NCBI RefSeq assembly: GCF_000344615.1
Contig: NZ_KB467824.1
Span: 3,543,513-3,607,512 of the forward strand
Reading direction: 5' to 3'
DNA from: Janthinobacterium sp. CG3
GTDB taxonomy: Bacteria > Pseudomonadota > Gammaproteobacteria > Burkholderiales > Burkholderiaceae_D
Length of the DNA stretch: 64,000 nt
Part shown: one piece after another, positions 35,154-42,771 of the stretch
Layout of the letters: each line of letters opens with the position of its first letter
How positions within the stretch are numbered: position 1 is the stretch's first letter
Translations under genes and position numbers: made by a program
The notes under the pieces: model-generated
The model's database searches: none
Seen by the model: only the letters and a program-made list of their open reading frames with translations
Told to the model about the DNA's origin: nothing

Positions 35154-35561
35154 GCGGGCGAGCGCCGCGGGGCGTGGCGCCGGCGGCCGGGTGCGCGCGG
35201 CGTCAGCCGGCAACGCAAGCCCCCGGGGCGGCGCGGCCCGCTGCGGGCACAGGGCCGGATTGCGCCCGCCGCCCGCGCGGCGCCACGGTGGGCGCCCGCC
35301 ATTTGTAAAAATACAACACCCGCGCTTTACCCCGGCGGCGCCCGCCGCGCCACCCGTCCAGCCCCCCGCCCGCGCTATGGGGCCAGCCCTTTCCCCGCCA
35401 TTTCCCAGCCATTCCGGCGCCGCGCGCGCCCGCCATTTGCCCACCCCTCCCCGATCTAGTTCATACGGCCGAATTGCGGCAATACGAATTGGAAATTATA
35501 ATCATTCGCATTTGCGCCTGGGCGCACCTTTTACCGCACCTTTTATATCGATATCGACGCA
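35154..35561. other. Intergenic region with candidate Fur box near its 3' end
   Basis: A 408-base gap. The first 300 bases are extremely GC-rich with no recognisable gene or repeat. The last 100 bases turn AT-rich and carry the candidate Fur-type operator and presumably the promoter for the peroxidase operon. Confidence 0.6.
35492..35510. promoter_or_regulatory. Candidate Fur box
   Basis: GGAAATTATAATCATTCGC matches 14 of 19 positions of the classical Fur consensus GATAATGATAATCATTATC, with the core ATAATCATT intact. It lies 51 bases before the ATG of the cytochrome c peroxidase gene, a normal distance for a repressor site at the promoter. Pure pattern match; binding is inferred. Confidence 0.55.
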
Positions 35562-36791
35562 ATGACAAACAGCACAACCGCCCGGCCCTCCGCGCGCTCC
35601 TCGGTGTTATCCCGCGCCGCCGCCTTCGCGCTGGCGCTCGGCCTGTCCGCCTGCGGCGGCGGCGGCGACGCCGCGCCGACCCCGGCGCCCGCCCCGGCCG
35701 GCGCCCTGAGCCAAGCCGCCGCCCTGGGCGAAAAAATCTTCAGCGACCAGTCGCTGTCGGCGTCCGGCAAGCAATCCTGCGCCACTTGCCACAACCCCGC
35801 CAACGCCCACGCCCCGAGCGACAAGCTGGCGGCCCAGCTGGGCGGCCCGAACGGCGACGTGCAGGGTTTCCGCACCTCGCCGTCGCTACGCTACCTGGAC
35901 TTGAACCCGGCGTTTTTCTTTGCCAAGGACGGCACCCCGACCGGCGGCCTCGACCGCGACGGCCGCGCCCGCTCGCTGGCCGAGCAGGCCGAGCGGCCCT
36001 TCCTGGCGGCCCACGAAATGGCCAACGCCAACAAGGACGAGGTGCTCGCCCGCCTGCGGCGCGCGGCCTACGCCGAGCAGTTCCGCCAAGTGTTCGGCGC
36101 CGCCATCCTCGACAACGCCGACCAGGCCTTCGCCCGGCTAACCTTCGCGCTGCAGCAGTTCCAGAAGGAGGACCCGGCCTTCCACCCTTACGATTCGAAA
36201 TACGACCTGTTCCTGGCCGGTAAAACCAAACTGGACGACGCGGAAATGCGCGGCCTGGCCTTGTTCAACAATCCGGGCAAGGGCAATTGCGCCGCTTGCC
36301 ACGCCAGCGCCCGCGGCGCCGACGGCGCGCCGCCGCTGTTCACCGACTTCAGCTTCGACAACCTGGGCGTGCCGCGCAACAAGCGCCTCGCCGCCACGCT
36401 CGACCCGGCCTACTTCGACCTGGGCCTGTGCGGCCCGGACCGCGGCGACCTCGCCGCCCGCGCCGACCTGTGCGGCGCGTTCAAGGTGCCGACGCTGCGC
36501 AACGTCGCCACCCGCACGGCCTTCTTCCACAACGGCGCCTTCAGCGACTTGACCGAGGTGCTGCGCTTTTACGTGCGCCGCGATACCAATCCCGAGGAAT
36601 GGTATCCGCTCGGCGCCGACGGCGCGGTGGACAAATTCAACGACCTGCCGCCGCAATACCGCGCCAACGTCAACGTCGTCGAAGGCCCGTACAACCGCCG
36701 CCCCGGCATGGCGCCGGCGCTGACGGAGAGCGAAATCGGCGACGTCGTGAAATTCCTCGGCACCCTCACGGACGGCTACCTGGCCCCCTAA
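35562..36791 (+). CDS. Di-heme cytochrome c peroxidase family lipoprotein
   Basis: A 409-residue exported protein. The N-terminal signal ends in a lipobox (LGLSAC, Cys31) followed by a Gly/Pro/Ala linker, so it is probably membrane-anchored in the periplasm. Two haem-binding motifs, CATCH (Cys73) and CAACH (about Cys243), define the bacterial di-heme peroxidase/MauG superfamily; VPTLRNVATRTAFFHNGAFSDLTEVLRFY is the family C-terminal signature. It would reduce hydrogen peroxide or act as an oxidase. It is first in a five-gene plus-strand set downstream of the candidate Fur box. Confidence 0.9.
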   Translation: MTNSTTARPSARSSVLSRAAAFALALGLSACGGGGDAAPTPAPAPAGALSQAAALGEKIFSDQSLSASGKQSCATCHNPANAHAPSDKLAAQLGGPNGDVQGFRTSPSLRYLDLNPAFFFAKDGTPTGGLDRDGRARSLAEQAERPFLAAHEMANANKDEVLARLRRAAYAEQFRQVFGAAILDNADQAFARLTFALQQFQKEDPAFHPYDSKYDLFLAGKTKLDDAEMRGLALFNNPGKGNCAACHASARGADGAPPLFTDFSFDNLGVPRNKRLAATLDPAYFDLGLCGPDRGDLAARADLCGAFKVPTLRNVATRTAFFHNGAFSDLTEVLRFYVRRDTNPEEWYPLGADGAVDKFNDLPPQYRANVNVVEGPYNRRPGMAPALTESEIGDVVKFLGTLTDGYLAP

Positions 36792-36815
36792 CCCCTTACT
36801 TCAAAGAGAACCAAT

Positions 36816-38129
36816 ATGATGAACAAAAACCTGATCGCCGCCGCTATCGCCGCCGCATTCCTGGGCGCCGCGCCGGGCGCCGCCGCCGGCGAAGCCGAAC
36901 TGCTGCAGCGGATTGAAAAAATGGCCGCCGAGCTGGAACAGTTGAAGCTGGAGCTGCGCGCCAGCGCCAGGAAAACCGACGCCGTCGAGCAGCGCCAGCA
37001 AACCTTGGCGGCGCAGGCCGCAACGCCGGCCCGCGCGCCGGCCGGCGCGGCGGACGCCGCCGGCCCGTCCGCCCCCGCCACCGTGATCACCGGCTACGGC
37101 GAGATCAACTACAACCGCCCGAGCAAGGACGCCAGCGCGGCCCAGAGCGACGTGCGGCGCGCCGTGATCGGCGTCCAGCACCGCTTCGACGACAAGACCA
37201 AGGTGGTCGGCGAGTTCGAATTGGAGCACGCCGTCGTCTCCAAGGACGACAGCGGCGAGGTCGAAGTCGAACAGCTGTACGTCGAACGCGAATTCGGCAA
37301 CGGCATGCGCGGCAAGGCCGGCCTGTTCCTGATGCCGGTCGGCCTGCTCAACACCAACCACGAACCGACCGCGTATTACGGCGTCGAACGCAACTTCGTC
37401 GAGACGGCGATCATTCCGACCACCTGGCGCGAAGTCGGCCTGGGCCTGTCGGGCGAATTCGCCAACGCCTTGAGCTGGGACGCCGGCGTCACCACCGGCT
37501 TCAATCTGGGCGGCTGGGGCTACGACGCCGACGGCGAGGGGCGCGAATCGCCGCTGGGCAGCATCCACCAGGAAGGCATGCTGGCCAAGTCGCGCGACCT
37601 GAGCGTGCACGGCGCGCTGAACTGGCGCGGCGTGCCCGGCCTGCTGCTGGGCGGCTCGCTCTTCACCGGCAAGGCCGGCCACAAGTCGGCCGATTTCGCC
37701 GCGCCGAACGCCCGCATCACGCTGCTCGACCTGCACGGGCGCTACACGCCGGGCCGCTGGGACCTGTCGGCGCTGTACGCGCGCGGCCAGATCAGCCACA
37801 CCGCCGCCCTCAACGAGGCCAACTTCGGCCAACCCAACCCGGTGCCGAGCGCCTTCTCCGGCTGGTACCTGCAGGCGGCCTACCAGTTGCTGAAGGCCGG
37901 CGACTACACGCTCAGCCCGTTCCTGCGCTACGAGCGGTTCAACACCGCCAAGCGCCTCTCCGGCGTGCCACCGGGCCTGGGCATCACCGCCGCCAGCGAC
38001 GAGAAGGTCGGCACCATCGGCGCCAACCTGCGCGTGGGCGAAGGCGTGGTGCTCAAGGCCGACTACCAGAAATTTAGCGAAGACAGCTCGCGCGACCGCC
38101 TCAACCTGGGCGTCGGCTTTTCGTATTAA
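36816..38129 (+). CDS. Outer-membrane beta-barrel (porin-like) protein with coiled-coil N-terminus
   Basis: A 437-residue protein: signal peptide ending GAAPGAAAG, a coiled-coil (AELLQRIEKMAAELEQLKL, about 25-60), a Pro/Ala linker, then repeated beta strands from GYGEINYNRP to the C-terminal RLNLGVGFSY, whose terminal aromatic fits outer-membrane insertion. The overall shape resembles phosphate-selective-porin-like proteins. It follows the peroxidase by 24 bases, with AAAGAGA ahead of the ATG. In this set it could admit a metal-bearing or redox-active substrate; that is inference. Confidence 0.75.
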   Translation: MMNKNLIAAAIAAAFLGAAPGAAAGEAELLQRIEKMAAELEQLKLELRASARKTDAVEQRQQTLAAQAATPARAPAGAADAAGPSAPATVITGYGEINYNRPSKDASAAQSDVRRAVIGVQHRFDDKTKVVGEFELEHAVVSKDDSGEVEVEQLYVEREFGNGMRGKAGLFLMPVGLLNTNHEPTAYYGVERNFVETAIIPTTWREVGLGLSGEFANALSWDAGVTTGFNLGGWGYDADGEGRESPLGSIHQEGMLAKSRDLSVHGALNWRGVPGLLLGGSLFTGKAGHKSADFAAPNARITLLDLHGRYTPGRWDLSALYARGQISHTAALNEANFGQPNPVPSAFSGWYLQAAYQLLKAGDYTLSPFLRYERFNTAKRLSGVPPGLGITAASDEKVGTIGANLRVGEGVVLKADYQKFSEDSSRDRLNLGVGFSY

Positions 38130-38138
38130 AATCCGGGC

Positions 38139-38675
38139 ATGATGAAAACCCTGCACCTGGCCGCGTTGGCGGCCGGCGCGGCCAGCGCGCCCGCCTTCGC
38201 CACCCAATACCTCACCCTGGAACAGGCGCAGCGCCTGGTGTTCCCCGAGGCGAGCGCCTTCCGCGAACAGAACCTGGCGCTGAGCGCGGCGCAGATGCGG
38301 GACATCGAAAAACTCTGCGCCCTGCCGGCGCGCTCGGTCAACTGGCGCGTGTTCGGCGCCTACAAGGCCGACGCGGCGATCGGCTACCTGATCCTCGACG
38401 ACGTCGTCGGCAAGTTCGAGCTGATCTCGTACGCGGTCGGCGTCAACCTCGACGCCAGCGTGCGCCAGGTGGAAATCCTGACCTACCGCGAAAGCCACGG
38501 CGGCGAGATCCGCAACCCGGCCTGGCGCCGGCAATTCGTCGGCAAGAGCGCGCCGGCCGGGCTGGCCATCGGCGACGGCGTCGCCAACATCAGCGGCGCC
38601 ACATTGTCGGCCAGCCACGTCACCGACGGCGTGCGGCGCATCGCCGCGATCGCCCAGGTGATGCTGAAAAAATGA
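38139..38675 (+). CDS. Secreted FMN-binding-domain protein
   Basis: A 178-residue protein with a signal peptide (cleavage after APAFA) and a C-terminal FMN-binding domain (about 75-172) of the type found in NqrC/RnfG. The flavinylation motif is SGAT (152-155, within ANISGATLSASHVTDGVRR), where Thr155 would carry FMN covalently; the Asp commonly found three residues before the Ser is Ala149 here. Its modifying enzyme, ApbE, is encoded next, overlapping by four bases. It is nine bases after the barrel-protein gene. Likely a periplasmic electron carrier. Confidence 0.85.
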   Translation: MMKTLHLAALAAGAASAPAFATQYLTLEQAQRLVFPEASAFREQNLALSAAQMRDIEKLCALPARSVNWRVFGAYKADAAIGYLILDDVVGKFELISYAVGVNLDASVRQVEILTYRESHGGEIRNPAWRRQFVGKSAPAGLAIGDGVANISGATLSASHVTDGVRRIAAIAQVMLKK

Positions 38676-39499
38676 TACGGCGTGCCCAGCCCTGGTTGGG
38701 CACGCTGGTCGACATCCGCGTCGCCGACCCGCTGCCGGCGGCCGAGGCGCACGCCGCGGCCGCGCTGGCCTTCGCCGAGGTCGCGCTGGTGCACCGTCTG
38801 ATGAGTTTTCACGACGACGCCAGCGACGTCGCGCGCCTGAACCGCGCGCCGCCCGGCGCGCTCGTCGAGGTGCACCGGCACACCCGGCGCGTGTTGGAGC
38901 TGGCGCAGCGGGTGGCCGCCGCCTCGGAAGGCATCTTCAATATCGCCTGCGCGCCGCAATTGGTGGCGTGGGAACAACTGCCGGCGCCGCCGGGCGCGGC
39001 GCCGCGCTACCAGCCCGAATTGGCGGTGTTGCGCTGCGAGCGCGGCGGCGGGGTGCGCAAGCTGGCGCCCGGCTGGATCGACCTGGGCGGCCTCGCCAAG
39101 GGCTACGCGGTCGACCTGGCAGTCGCCGCGCTGGCCGGCGCCGGCGTGCGCTCGGCCTGCGTCAACGCCGGCGGCGACCTGCGCGTGCTCGGCGAGGCGC
39201 CGTTCGTGGTGGCGCTGCGCGCGCCGCGGCGGCCGCAATCGGCGGCGCTGGAACTGCTGCTGGGCGACGCGGCGATGGCCACCTCGGCCAGCTACTTCTC
39301 GGCCGGGATGAAGGACGGCGTGCGGGTCGGCGCGCTGGTCGACGGCCGCGACGGCCGGCCGATGGGCAGCGCCGCCAGCGCCTCGGTGCGCGCGGCCAGT
39401 TGCGCCGTGGCCGACGCGCTGACCAAGGTGGTGCTGGCCAGCGGCGACCCGCGCCACCCGGCGCTGGCGGCCTTCGGCGCCAGCGCGCTGATACTGTGA
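38672..39499 (+). CDS. apbE: FAD:protein FMN transferase ApbE
   Basis: A 275-residue flavin transferase that attaches FMN to Thr/Ser of FMN-binding proteins. LMSFHDDASDVARLN, GIFNIACAPQLVAWE, WIDLGGLAKGYAVDLA and CVNAGGDLRVLG are family motifs. The visible start (ATG 38672, overlapping the upstream stop as ATGA) gives no signal peptide or lipobox, whereas most ApbE proteins act in the periplasm; the residue count is also somewhat short (usually 310-350). Its adjacent partner is exported, so either this ApbE works before export or its export signal is missed. Confidence 0.9.
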   Translation: MIRRAQPWLGTLVDIRVADPLPAAEAHAAAALAFAEVALVHRLMSFHDDASDVARLNRAPPGALVEVHRHTRRVLELAQRVAAASEGIFNIACAPQLVAWEQLPAPPGAAPRYQPELAVLRCERGGGVRKLAPGWIDLGGLAKGYAVDLAVAALAGAGVRSACVNAGGDLRVLGEAPFVVALRAPRRPQSAALELLLGDAAMATSASYFSAGMKDGVRVGALVDGRDGRPMGSAASASVRAASCAVADALTKVVLASGDPRHPALAAFGASALIL

Positions 39500-39559
39500 G
39501 CGGGACGTCCGCCACAGCCATTCGCCGTATAACACCGGCCAACCCTTATAATCGGCCCC

Positions 39560-40048
39560 ATGCCTTCGACCAAACCCGCCACCGCCGCCCACGCCCGCCA
39601 CCACGTCAACCTGCGGCTGGAGCGCTGGCACCGCCGCTGCGTCTACCTTAGTTGCGCGGCGCTGTTCGCCAGCGGCGTCGCCTGGCTGCTGGCGCGCTAC
39701 TGCCTGCGCGCTCCCGGCCAATTCGGCGAAACCATCCATCCGCTGGAGCCATGGGCGATGAAGACGCACGGCGCCGCCGCCATGGTCACGCTGTTTTTCC
39801 TCGGCAGCCTGATGAACGCCCACATCCGCCGCGCCCTCAAGGCGGGCCGCAATCTGGCGTCGGGCTGGGCCATGATCGCCACGTTCGCGCTGCTGGTCGT
39901 CAGCGGCTTCGGGCTCTACTACCTGGCCGGCGAAAGCGACCGGCCGCTGTGGTCGGCGCTGCACTGGGTCGTCGGCCTGGCGCTGGGCGCCTTGACGGTG
40001 CTGCACATCGTGCTTGGCCGACGCGCCAACCCGTCGCGCGGCCACTGA
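39560..40048 (+). CDS. Four-helix membrane protein, possible b-type cytochrome (DUF4405-like)
   Basis: A 162-residue integral membrane protein with helices at about 27-46, 68-88, 103-122 and 131-151. His residues at or near helix ends (His70, His88, His135, His149) could ligate two haems, as in DUF4405/cytochrome b561-like proteins that accompany FMN-binding and ApbE proteins. It would carry electrons across the inner membrane to the periplasmic flavin protein. TATAAT lies eight bases before the ATG but has no good -35 partner. It is 60 bases after apbE. Haem binding is inferred from histidine placement. Confidence 0.65.
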   Translation: MPSTKPATAAHARHHVNLRLERWHRRCVYLSCAALFASGVAWLLARYCLRAPGQFGETIHPLEPWAMKTHGAAAMVTLFFLGSLMNAHIRRALKAGRNLASGWAMIATFALLVVSGFGLYYLAGESDRPLWSALHWVVGLALGALTVLHIVLGRRANPSRGH

Positions 40049-40134
40049 GGCGGTAGCGGGCGCGCCGTAACCGGCACAAAATATCAAAAGCCAGCCCGGC
40101 GCCTCCCTAATTATGTGCTCACTTAGGAGAGCAC

Positions 40135-40628
40135 ATGAACTATCTCGGTCACATCCAGCGCGGCGTCGACTACATCGAAGGCCATCTCGACCCGCCCATC
40201 GCCATCGGCGCGGTGGCGCGCGAGTCGGGCATGAGCCCGTGGCATTTCCAGCGCATGTTCAAAGGTTTGACGGGCGACACCGTCAAGGACTACATCCGCT
40301 CGCGCCGGCTGGCGCGGGCGCTGGAGCTGCTGCTGAACACGGATAGGCGGATCATCGACATCGCCGTTGAAGCCGACGACAGCCCAAGGCCAGGTTCGAC
40401 CAGGACTACCTGGCGCACATCAAGCACGGCGTCAGCGCCGAGCAGGAAATCTACGCGCAGGCGCGGATGCACCTGGTCGGCATGCGCACCAGCTTCTTCG
40501 GCACCGACTCGGAGAAAAACAATATCGCCGAGCGACTGCCGCCGCTGTGGCAGCAGTTCCTGGCGCGCTTGTCCGAGATCGAGCACACGGTCGGCGGCAC
40601 CTGTTACTACATGGAAGGGGGGCCTTGA
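40135..40628 (+). pseudogene. Decayed AraC-family regulator with GyrI-like C-terminus
   Basis: The start reads as a normal AraC HTH domain (YLGHIQRGVDYIEGHLDPPIA, then SGMSPWHFQRMFKGLTGDTVKDYI) up to about residue 80 (RRIIDIAVEA). The second helix-turn-helix is then missing and the frame shifts: from about 40390 the +2 frame reads ARFDQDYLAHIKHGVS and then MHLVGMRTSFFGTD, a GyrI-like ligand domain, ending at TGA 40626-40628 after GGTCYYMEGGP, well short of a full domain. This indicates an internal deletion plus C-terminal truncation. The ATG has GGAGAGCAC upstream (AGGAG, good). Confidence 0.8.
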
Positions 40629-40939
40629 TCAGCTGGTTCGGCGTTGCCGCTTCCCCGCCCGCCACCCCGGCGGCCGGCATATAGCAGCCCGGTCGCAGCG
40701 TCAACTATTTTTCAATCAACAATTGATTAAAAACAAACCGCAAATAATTTTAATTAAAAAATAACATTTGCTATTTGTACACATGCTACACTGCGCGTCC
40801 GCATGTGGGCAGCTTGAATCACCGGCGATTTCGACACCAGTGGTCCCTTGTATCTTACCAGCCGATCCAAGATCCTTTCTCACTTTGCGGGGGAATGTTC
40901 CATCATTTCCTCCATCAACCTCCCATTAATTAGTCAACT
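40629..40939. other. AT-rich intergenic region ahead of rubredoxin, with a possible promoter
   Basis: A 311-base gap. Its middle (about 40700-40780) is strikingly AT-rich for this genome (runs such as ATTAAAAACAAACC and TTTTAATTAAAAAATAAC). ATGCTACACT at 40783-40792 is an extended -10-like element (TG-C-TACACT); a matching -35 at proper spacing is not clear. No ORF is convincing. The 5' leader to the rubredoxin start would be about 140 bases. Confidence 0.4.
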
Positions 40940-41104
40940 ATGAAGAAGTATATGTGCGTGGATTGCGGGTTTATCTATGACGAGGAAGTTGGATTATCGG
41001 CCTATGGAATCGCACCAGGAACGCTGTGGACCGACATCCCAGACGGCTGGAACTGCCCTGACTGCGATTTGACAAAATCCGATTTTATACTTTTAGAATT
41101 TTAA
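40940..41104 (+). CDS. Rubredoxin
   Basis: A 54-residue one-iron electron carrier. Cys6-V-D-Cys9-G and Cys39-P-D-Cys42 supply the four iron ligands, and the classic rubredoxin framework is intact (FIYDEEVG at 11-18, GIAPGTLWTDIPDGWNCP at 23-40). The usual Gly after the second CxxC is Asp43. There is no clear Shine-Dalgarno sequence before the ATG. It lies 22 bases ahead of a TIM-barrel enzyme gene and is surely co-transcribed, so it may feed electrons to that enzyme. Cytoplasmic. Confidence 0.93.
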   Translation: MKKYMCVDCGFIYDEEVGLSAYGIAPGTLWTDIPDGWNCPDCDLTKSDFILLEF

Positions 41105-41126
41105 CTTTTTTTTGAGGTAATTGATT

Positions 41127-41999
41127 ATGGTTACGCAGAATAGCGCCATGTTTGACGATTCAATTTCTTTCGCCAGTGGCATCGCGCATCAAAAATATCT
41201 CAGGGCGGAGGACGGAATCAATGTAGCGTTTGAGTCGGGATGCACGCATTGGTATCTGGATGCCAGTTTGATCGGCGAGATGGTCGACGATTGGACCGAC
41301 GAGCGGATTGACAACTTGAACACGCTGATCCGGAAGACCCGCGTCCAGCCTATCTTCCACGGGAATTTCAAGGCGCCCCTCGCCAGCGACGTCGATGTAT
41401 TCCGGGTCGCCGCAGTCGCCTATGTAAAAAAAGAAATAGATATTTGCGCCAAAATCAAAGCGCCGTTGATCGCGCACGGCGGCTGCATTGTCGAGCCAAA
41501 AATGGTGGTTCAGGCAAAAAAAATTGCGCTGGACAACTACTTGAAATCCGTGACGGAGCTAGCCGAATACGCTGCGGACAAAGGTGTGGATATCTACTTG
41601 GAGAATCTTTCCAACTACAAGAACTACCGGCCGTTCCACTACATCTTCACCAACTTTGATGAATATGCTTATATTTTTGATAACTTAAAGGGCAATCAAA
41701 ACGTTTTCATGTTCCTCGACATCGGCCATGAGAATATTTGCGACGGCAACCCTGTCGACGTCATCAGAAAGCACCACCACCGAATTAAAGGGATATCGTT
41801 CAGCAACAACAACGGCGTTCAAGACCAGCACTTTGGCATCGGTGAAGGCACTTTGGATTATGACGCCATTATTGACGAGATTTTAAAGTGCGGATGGCGC
41901 GGCCTCGTTGCCTTTGAGACGAGAAGCCGCTCCACTGCGCAAAGCGTGGCGGATATCTCGGAGATCAACCAGAAACTCCTGGAAGCCGTGGGTAACTAG
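41127..41999 (+). CDS. Metal-binding TIM-barrel protein (sugar phosphate isomerase/epimerase-like, AP endonuclease 2 superfamily)
   Basis: A 290-residue TIM barrel. Conserved superfamily metal-site positions are visible: His78 (IFHGN), His117 (LIAHGG), Glu159 (IYLENLS), Asp198-x-x-His201 (FLDIGHEN), His235 (QDQHFGIGEGTLDYD) and Glu264 (VAFETRS). The family includes isomerases, epimerases, dehydratases and related enzymes; I cannot name the substrate. Start ATG 41127 has GAGG nine bases upstream; TTG 41121 is too close to it. Codon and base composition are less GC-rich than the flanks. Between rubredoxin and an amino-acid-type exporter, it looks like the key enzyme of a small metabolite cassette. 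Confidence 0.75.
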   Translation: MVTQNSAMFDDSISFASGIAHQKYLRAEDGINVAFESGCTHWYLDASLIGEMVDDWTDERIDNLNTLIRKTRVQPIFHGNFKAPLASDVDVFRVAAVAYVKKEIDICAKIKAPLIAHGGCIVEPKMVVQAKKIALDNYLKSVTELAEYAADKGVDIYLENLSNYKNYRPFHYIFTNFDEYAYIFDNLKGNQNVFMFLDIGHENICDGNPVDVIRKHHHRIKGISFSNNNGVQDQHFGIGEGTLDYDAIIDEILKCGWRGLVAFETRSRSTAQSVADISEINQKLLEAVGN

Positions 42000-42021
42000 G
42001 CGCAAGGGTTCGGGTGGCGTT

Positions 42022-42044
42022 GGCCCGCCACCCGAGGGCGGGCC
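42022..42044. other. Intergenic hairpin between TIM-barrel and exporter genes
   Basis: GGCCCGCC and GGCGGGCC form a perfect 8-bp stem with a seven-base loop; an alternative GGGTGGC/GCCACCC stem overlaps it on the left. No T-run follows directly, so it is not a clear terminator; it could be a partial attenuator or an RNA-stabilising element between two genes of one operon. Confidence 0.45.
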
Positions 42045-42080
42045 AGCGTTGATATCGGCGGTTTTTTCTATAGGATAAAC

Positions 42081-42698
42081 ATGAACATGAAGCTTTACGC
42101 CCTTTTCCTCATCATGGCGACGATGACCATCCTGAGCCCGGGTCCGGGCGTGATTATGACGCTGACCAATTCCTTGCGCGAGGGCTTCCGTGGCACCGTT
42201 AGCGGCATTATGGGGCTGGCCTTTGGCATCGTGATCGTGGCCGGGATTTCCGCCACCGGCTTGGGTCTCGTCCTAGCGACTTCCGCCCTCGCCTTCACGG
42301 TGATCAAATTTATCGGTGCCGGCTACCTTGTTTACTTGGGCGTGCGGCTGTGGCGCGCGCCACCCTTCCAGTTTCACGAATTGGCGCCGCGTGAAGTGAG
42401 CATGCGGCGGCGCTTCGCGGAAGGCCTGTCGCTGCAGGTGACGAATCCCAAATCGATTTTTTTCTTTCTGTCAGTCTTCCCGCAGTTCATCGACCCGTCC
42501 GCCGCTTACGGGACCCAGTTTTCATTTCTGGTATTGACTTTCAGCGCGCTGCTGATAGGGATTCATTTCATGTACGCCTTCTTTGCGTCCAAGGCAAAGA
42601 CGTGGCTGACTTCGGAAAAAGGCGGGCTGGTGGTGAACAAAGTCGGCGGGGGCACGCTGGTCTTCTTTGGTGTAATGCTAGCGACGGCGAAACGCTGA
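42081..42698 (+). CDS. LysE/RhtB family amino-acid or metabolite exporter
   Basis: A 205-residue inner-membrane exporter with about six helices. The family motif SPGPGVIMTLTNSLREGFRGTV (seen in parts) starts at residue 19; QVTNPKSIFFFLSVFPQFID is the second signature. LysE/RhtB proteins export amino acids, homoserine lactones and toxic non-protein amino acids. AGGAT lies six bases before the ATG. It is 81 bases after the TIM-barrel gene on the same strand and ends at a strong terminator, so the three genes rubredoxin-TIM-barrel-exporter form a plausible transcription unit. Confidence 0.88.
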   Translation: MNMKLYALFLIMATMTILSPGPGVIMTLTNSLREGFRGTVSGIMGLAFGIVIVAGISATGLGLVLATSALAFTVIKFIGAGYLVYLGVRLWRAPPFQFHELAPREVSMRRRFAEGLSLQVTNPKSIFFFLSVFPQFIDPSAAYGTQFSFLVLTFSALLIGIHFMYAFFASKAKTWLTSEKGGLVVNKVGGGTLVFFGVMLATAKR

Positions 42699-42726
42699 CG
42701 GCGATGGCCGACGGCGCGGCGTCGTC

Positions 42727-42756
42727 AAAAAAAACCCGCAATCCGCGGGTTTTTTT
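42727..42756. terminator. Bidirectional intrinsic terminator
   Basis: AAAAAAAACCCGC / GCGGGTTTTTTT stem (42727-42739 with 42745-42756) with a five-base loop. A-run and T-run on either side allow termination in both directions, between the exporter (+) and the TRAP binding protein (-). Confidence 0.9.
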
Positions 42757-42771
42757 GGGGAGCAATCCGGC

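Noticed and set aside
35191-35565. 124-codon ORF in the gap before the peroxidase
   Set aside because: Runs over the Fur-box region, low-complexity Pro/Arg composition, no ribosome site.
40768-40792. Standard -35/-10 promoter TTGCTA ... TACACT before rubredoxin
   Set aside because: Spacing is only 13 bases; kept only as an extended -10 candidate.
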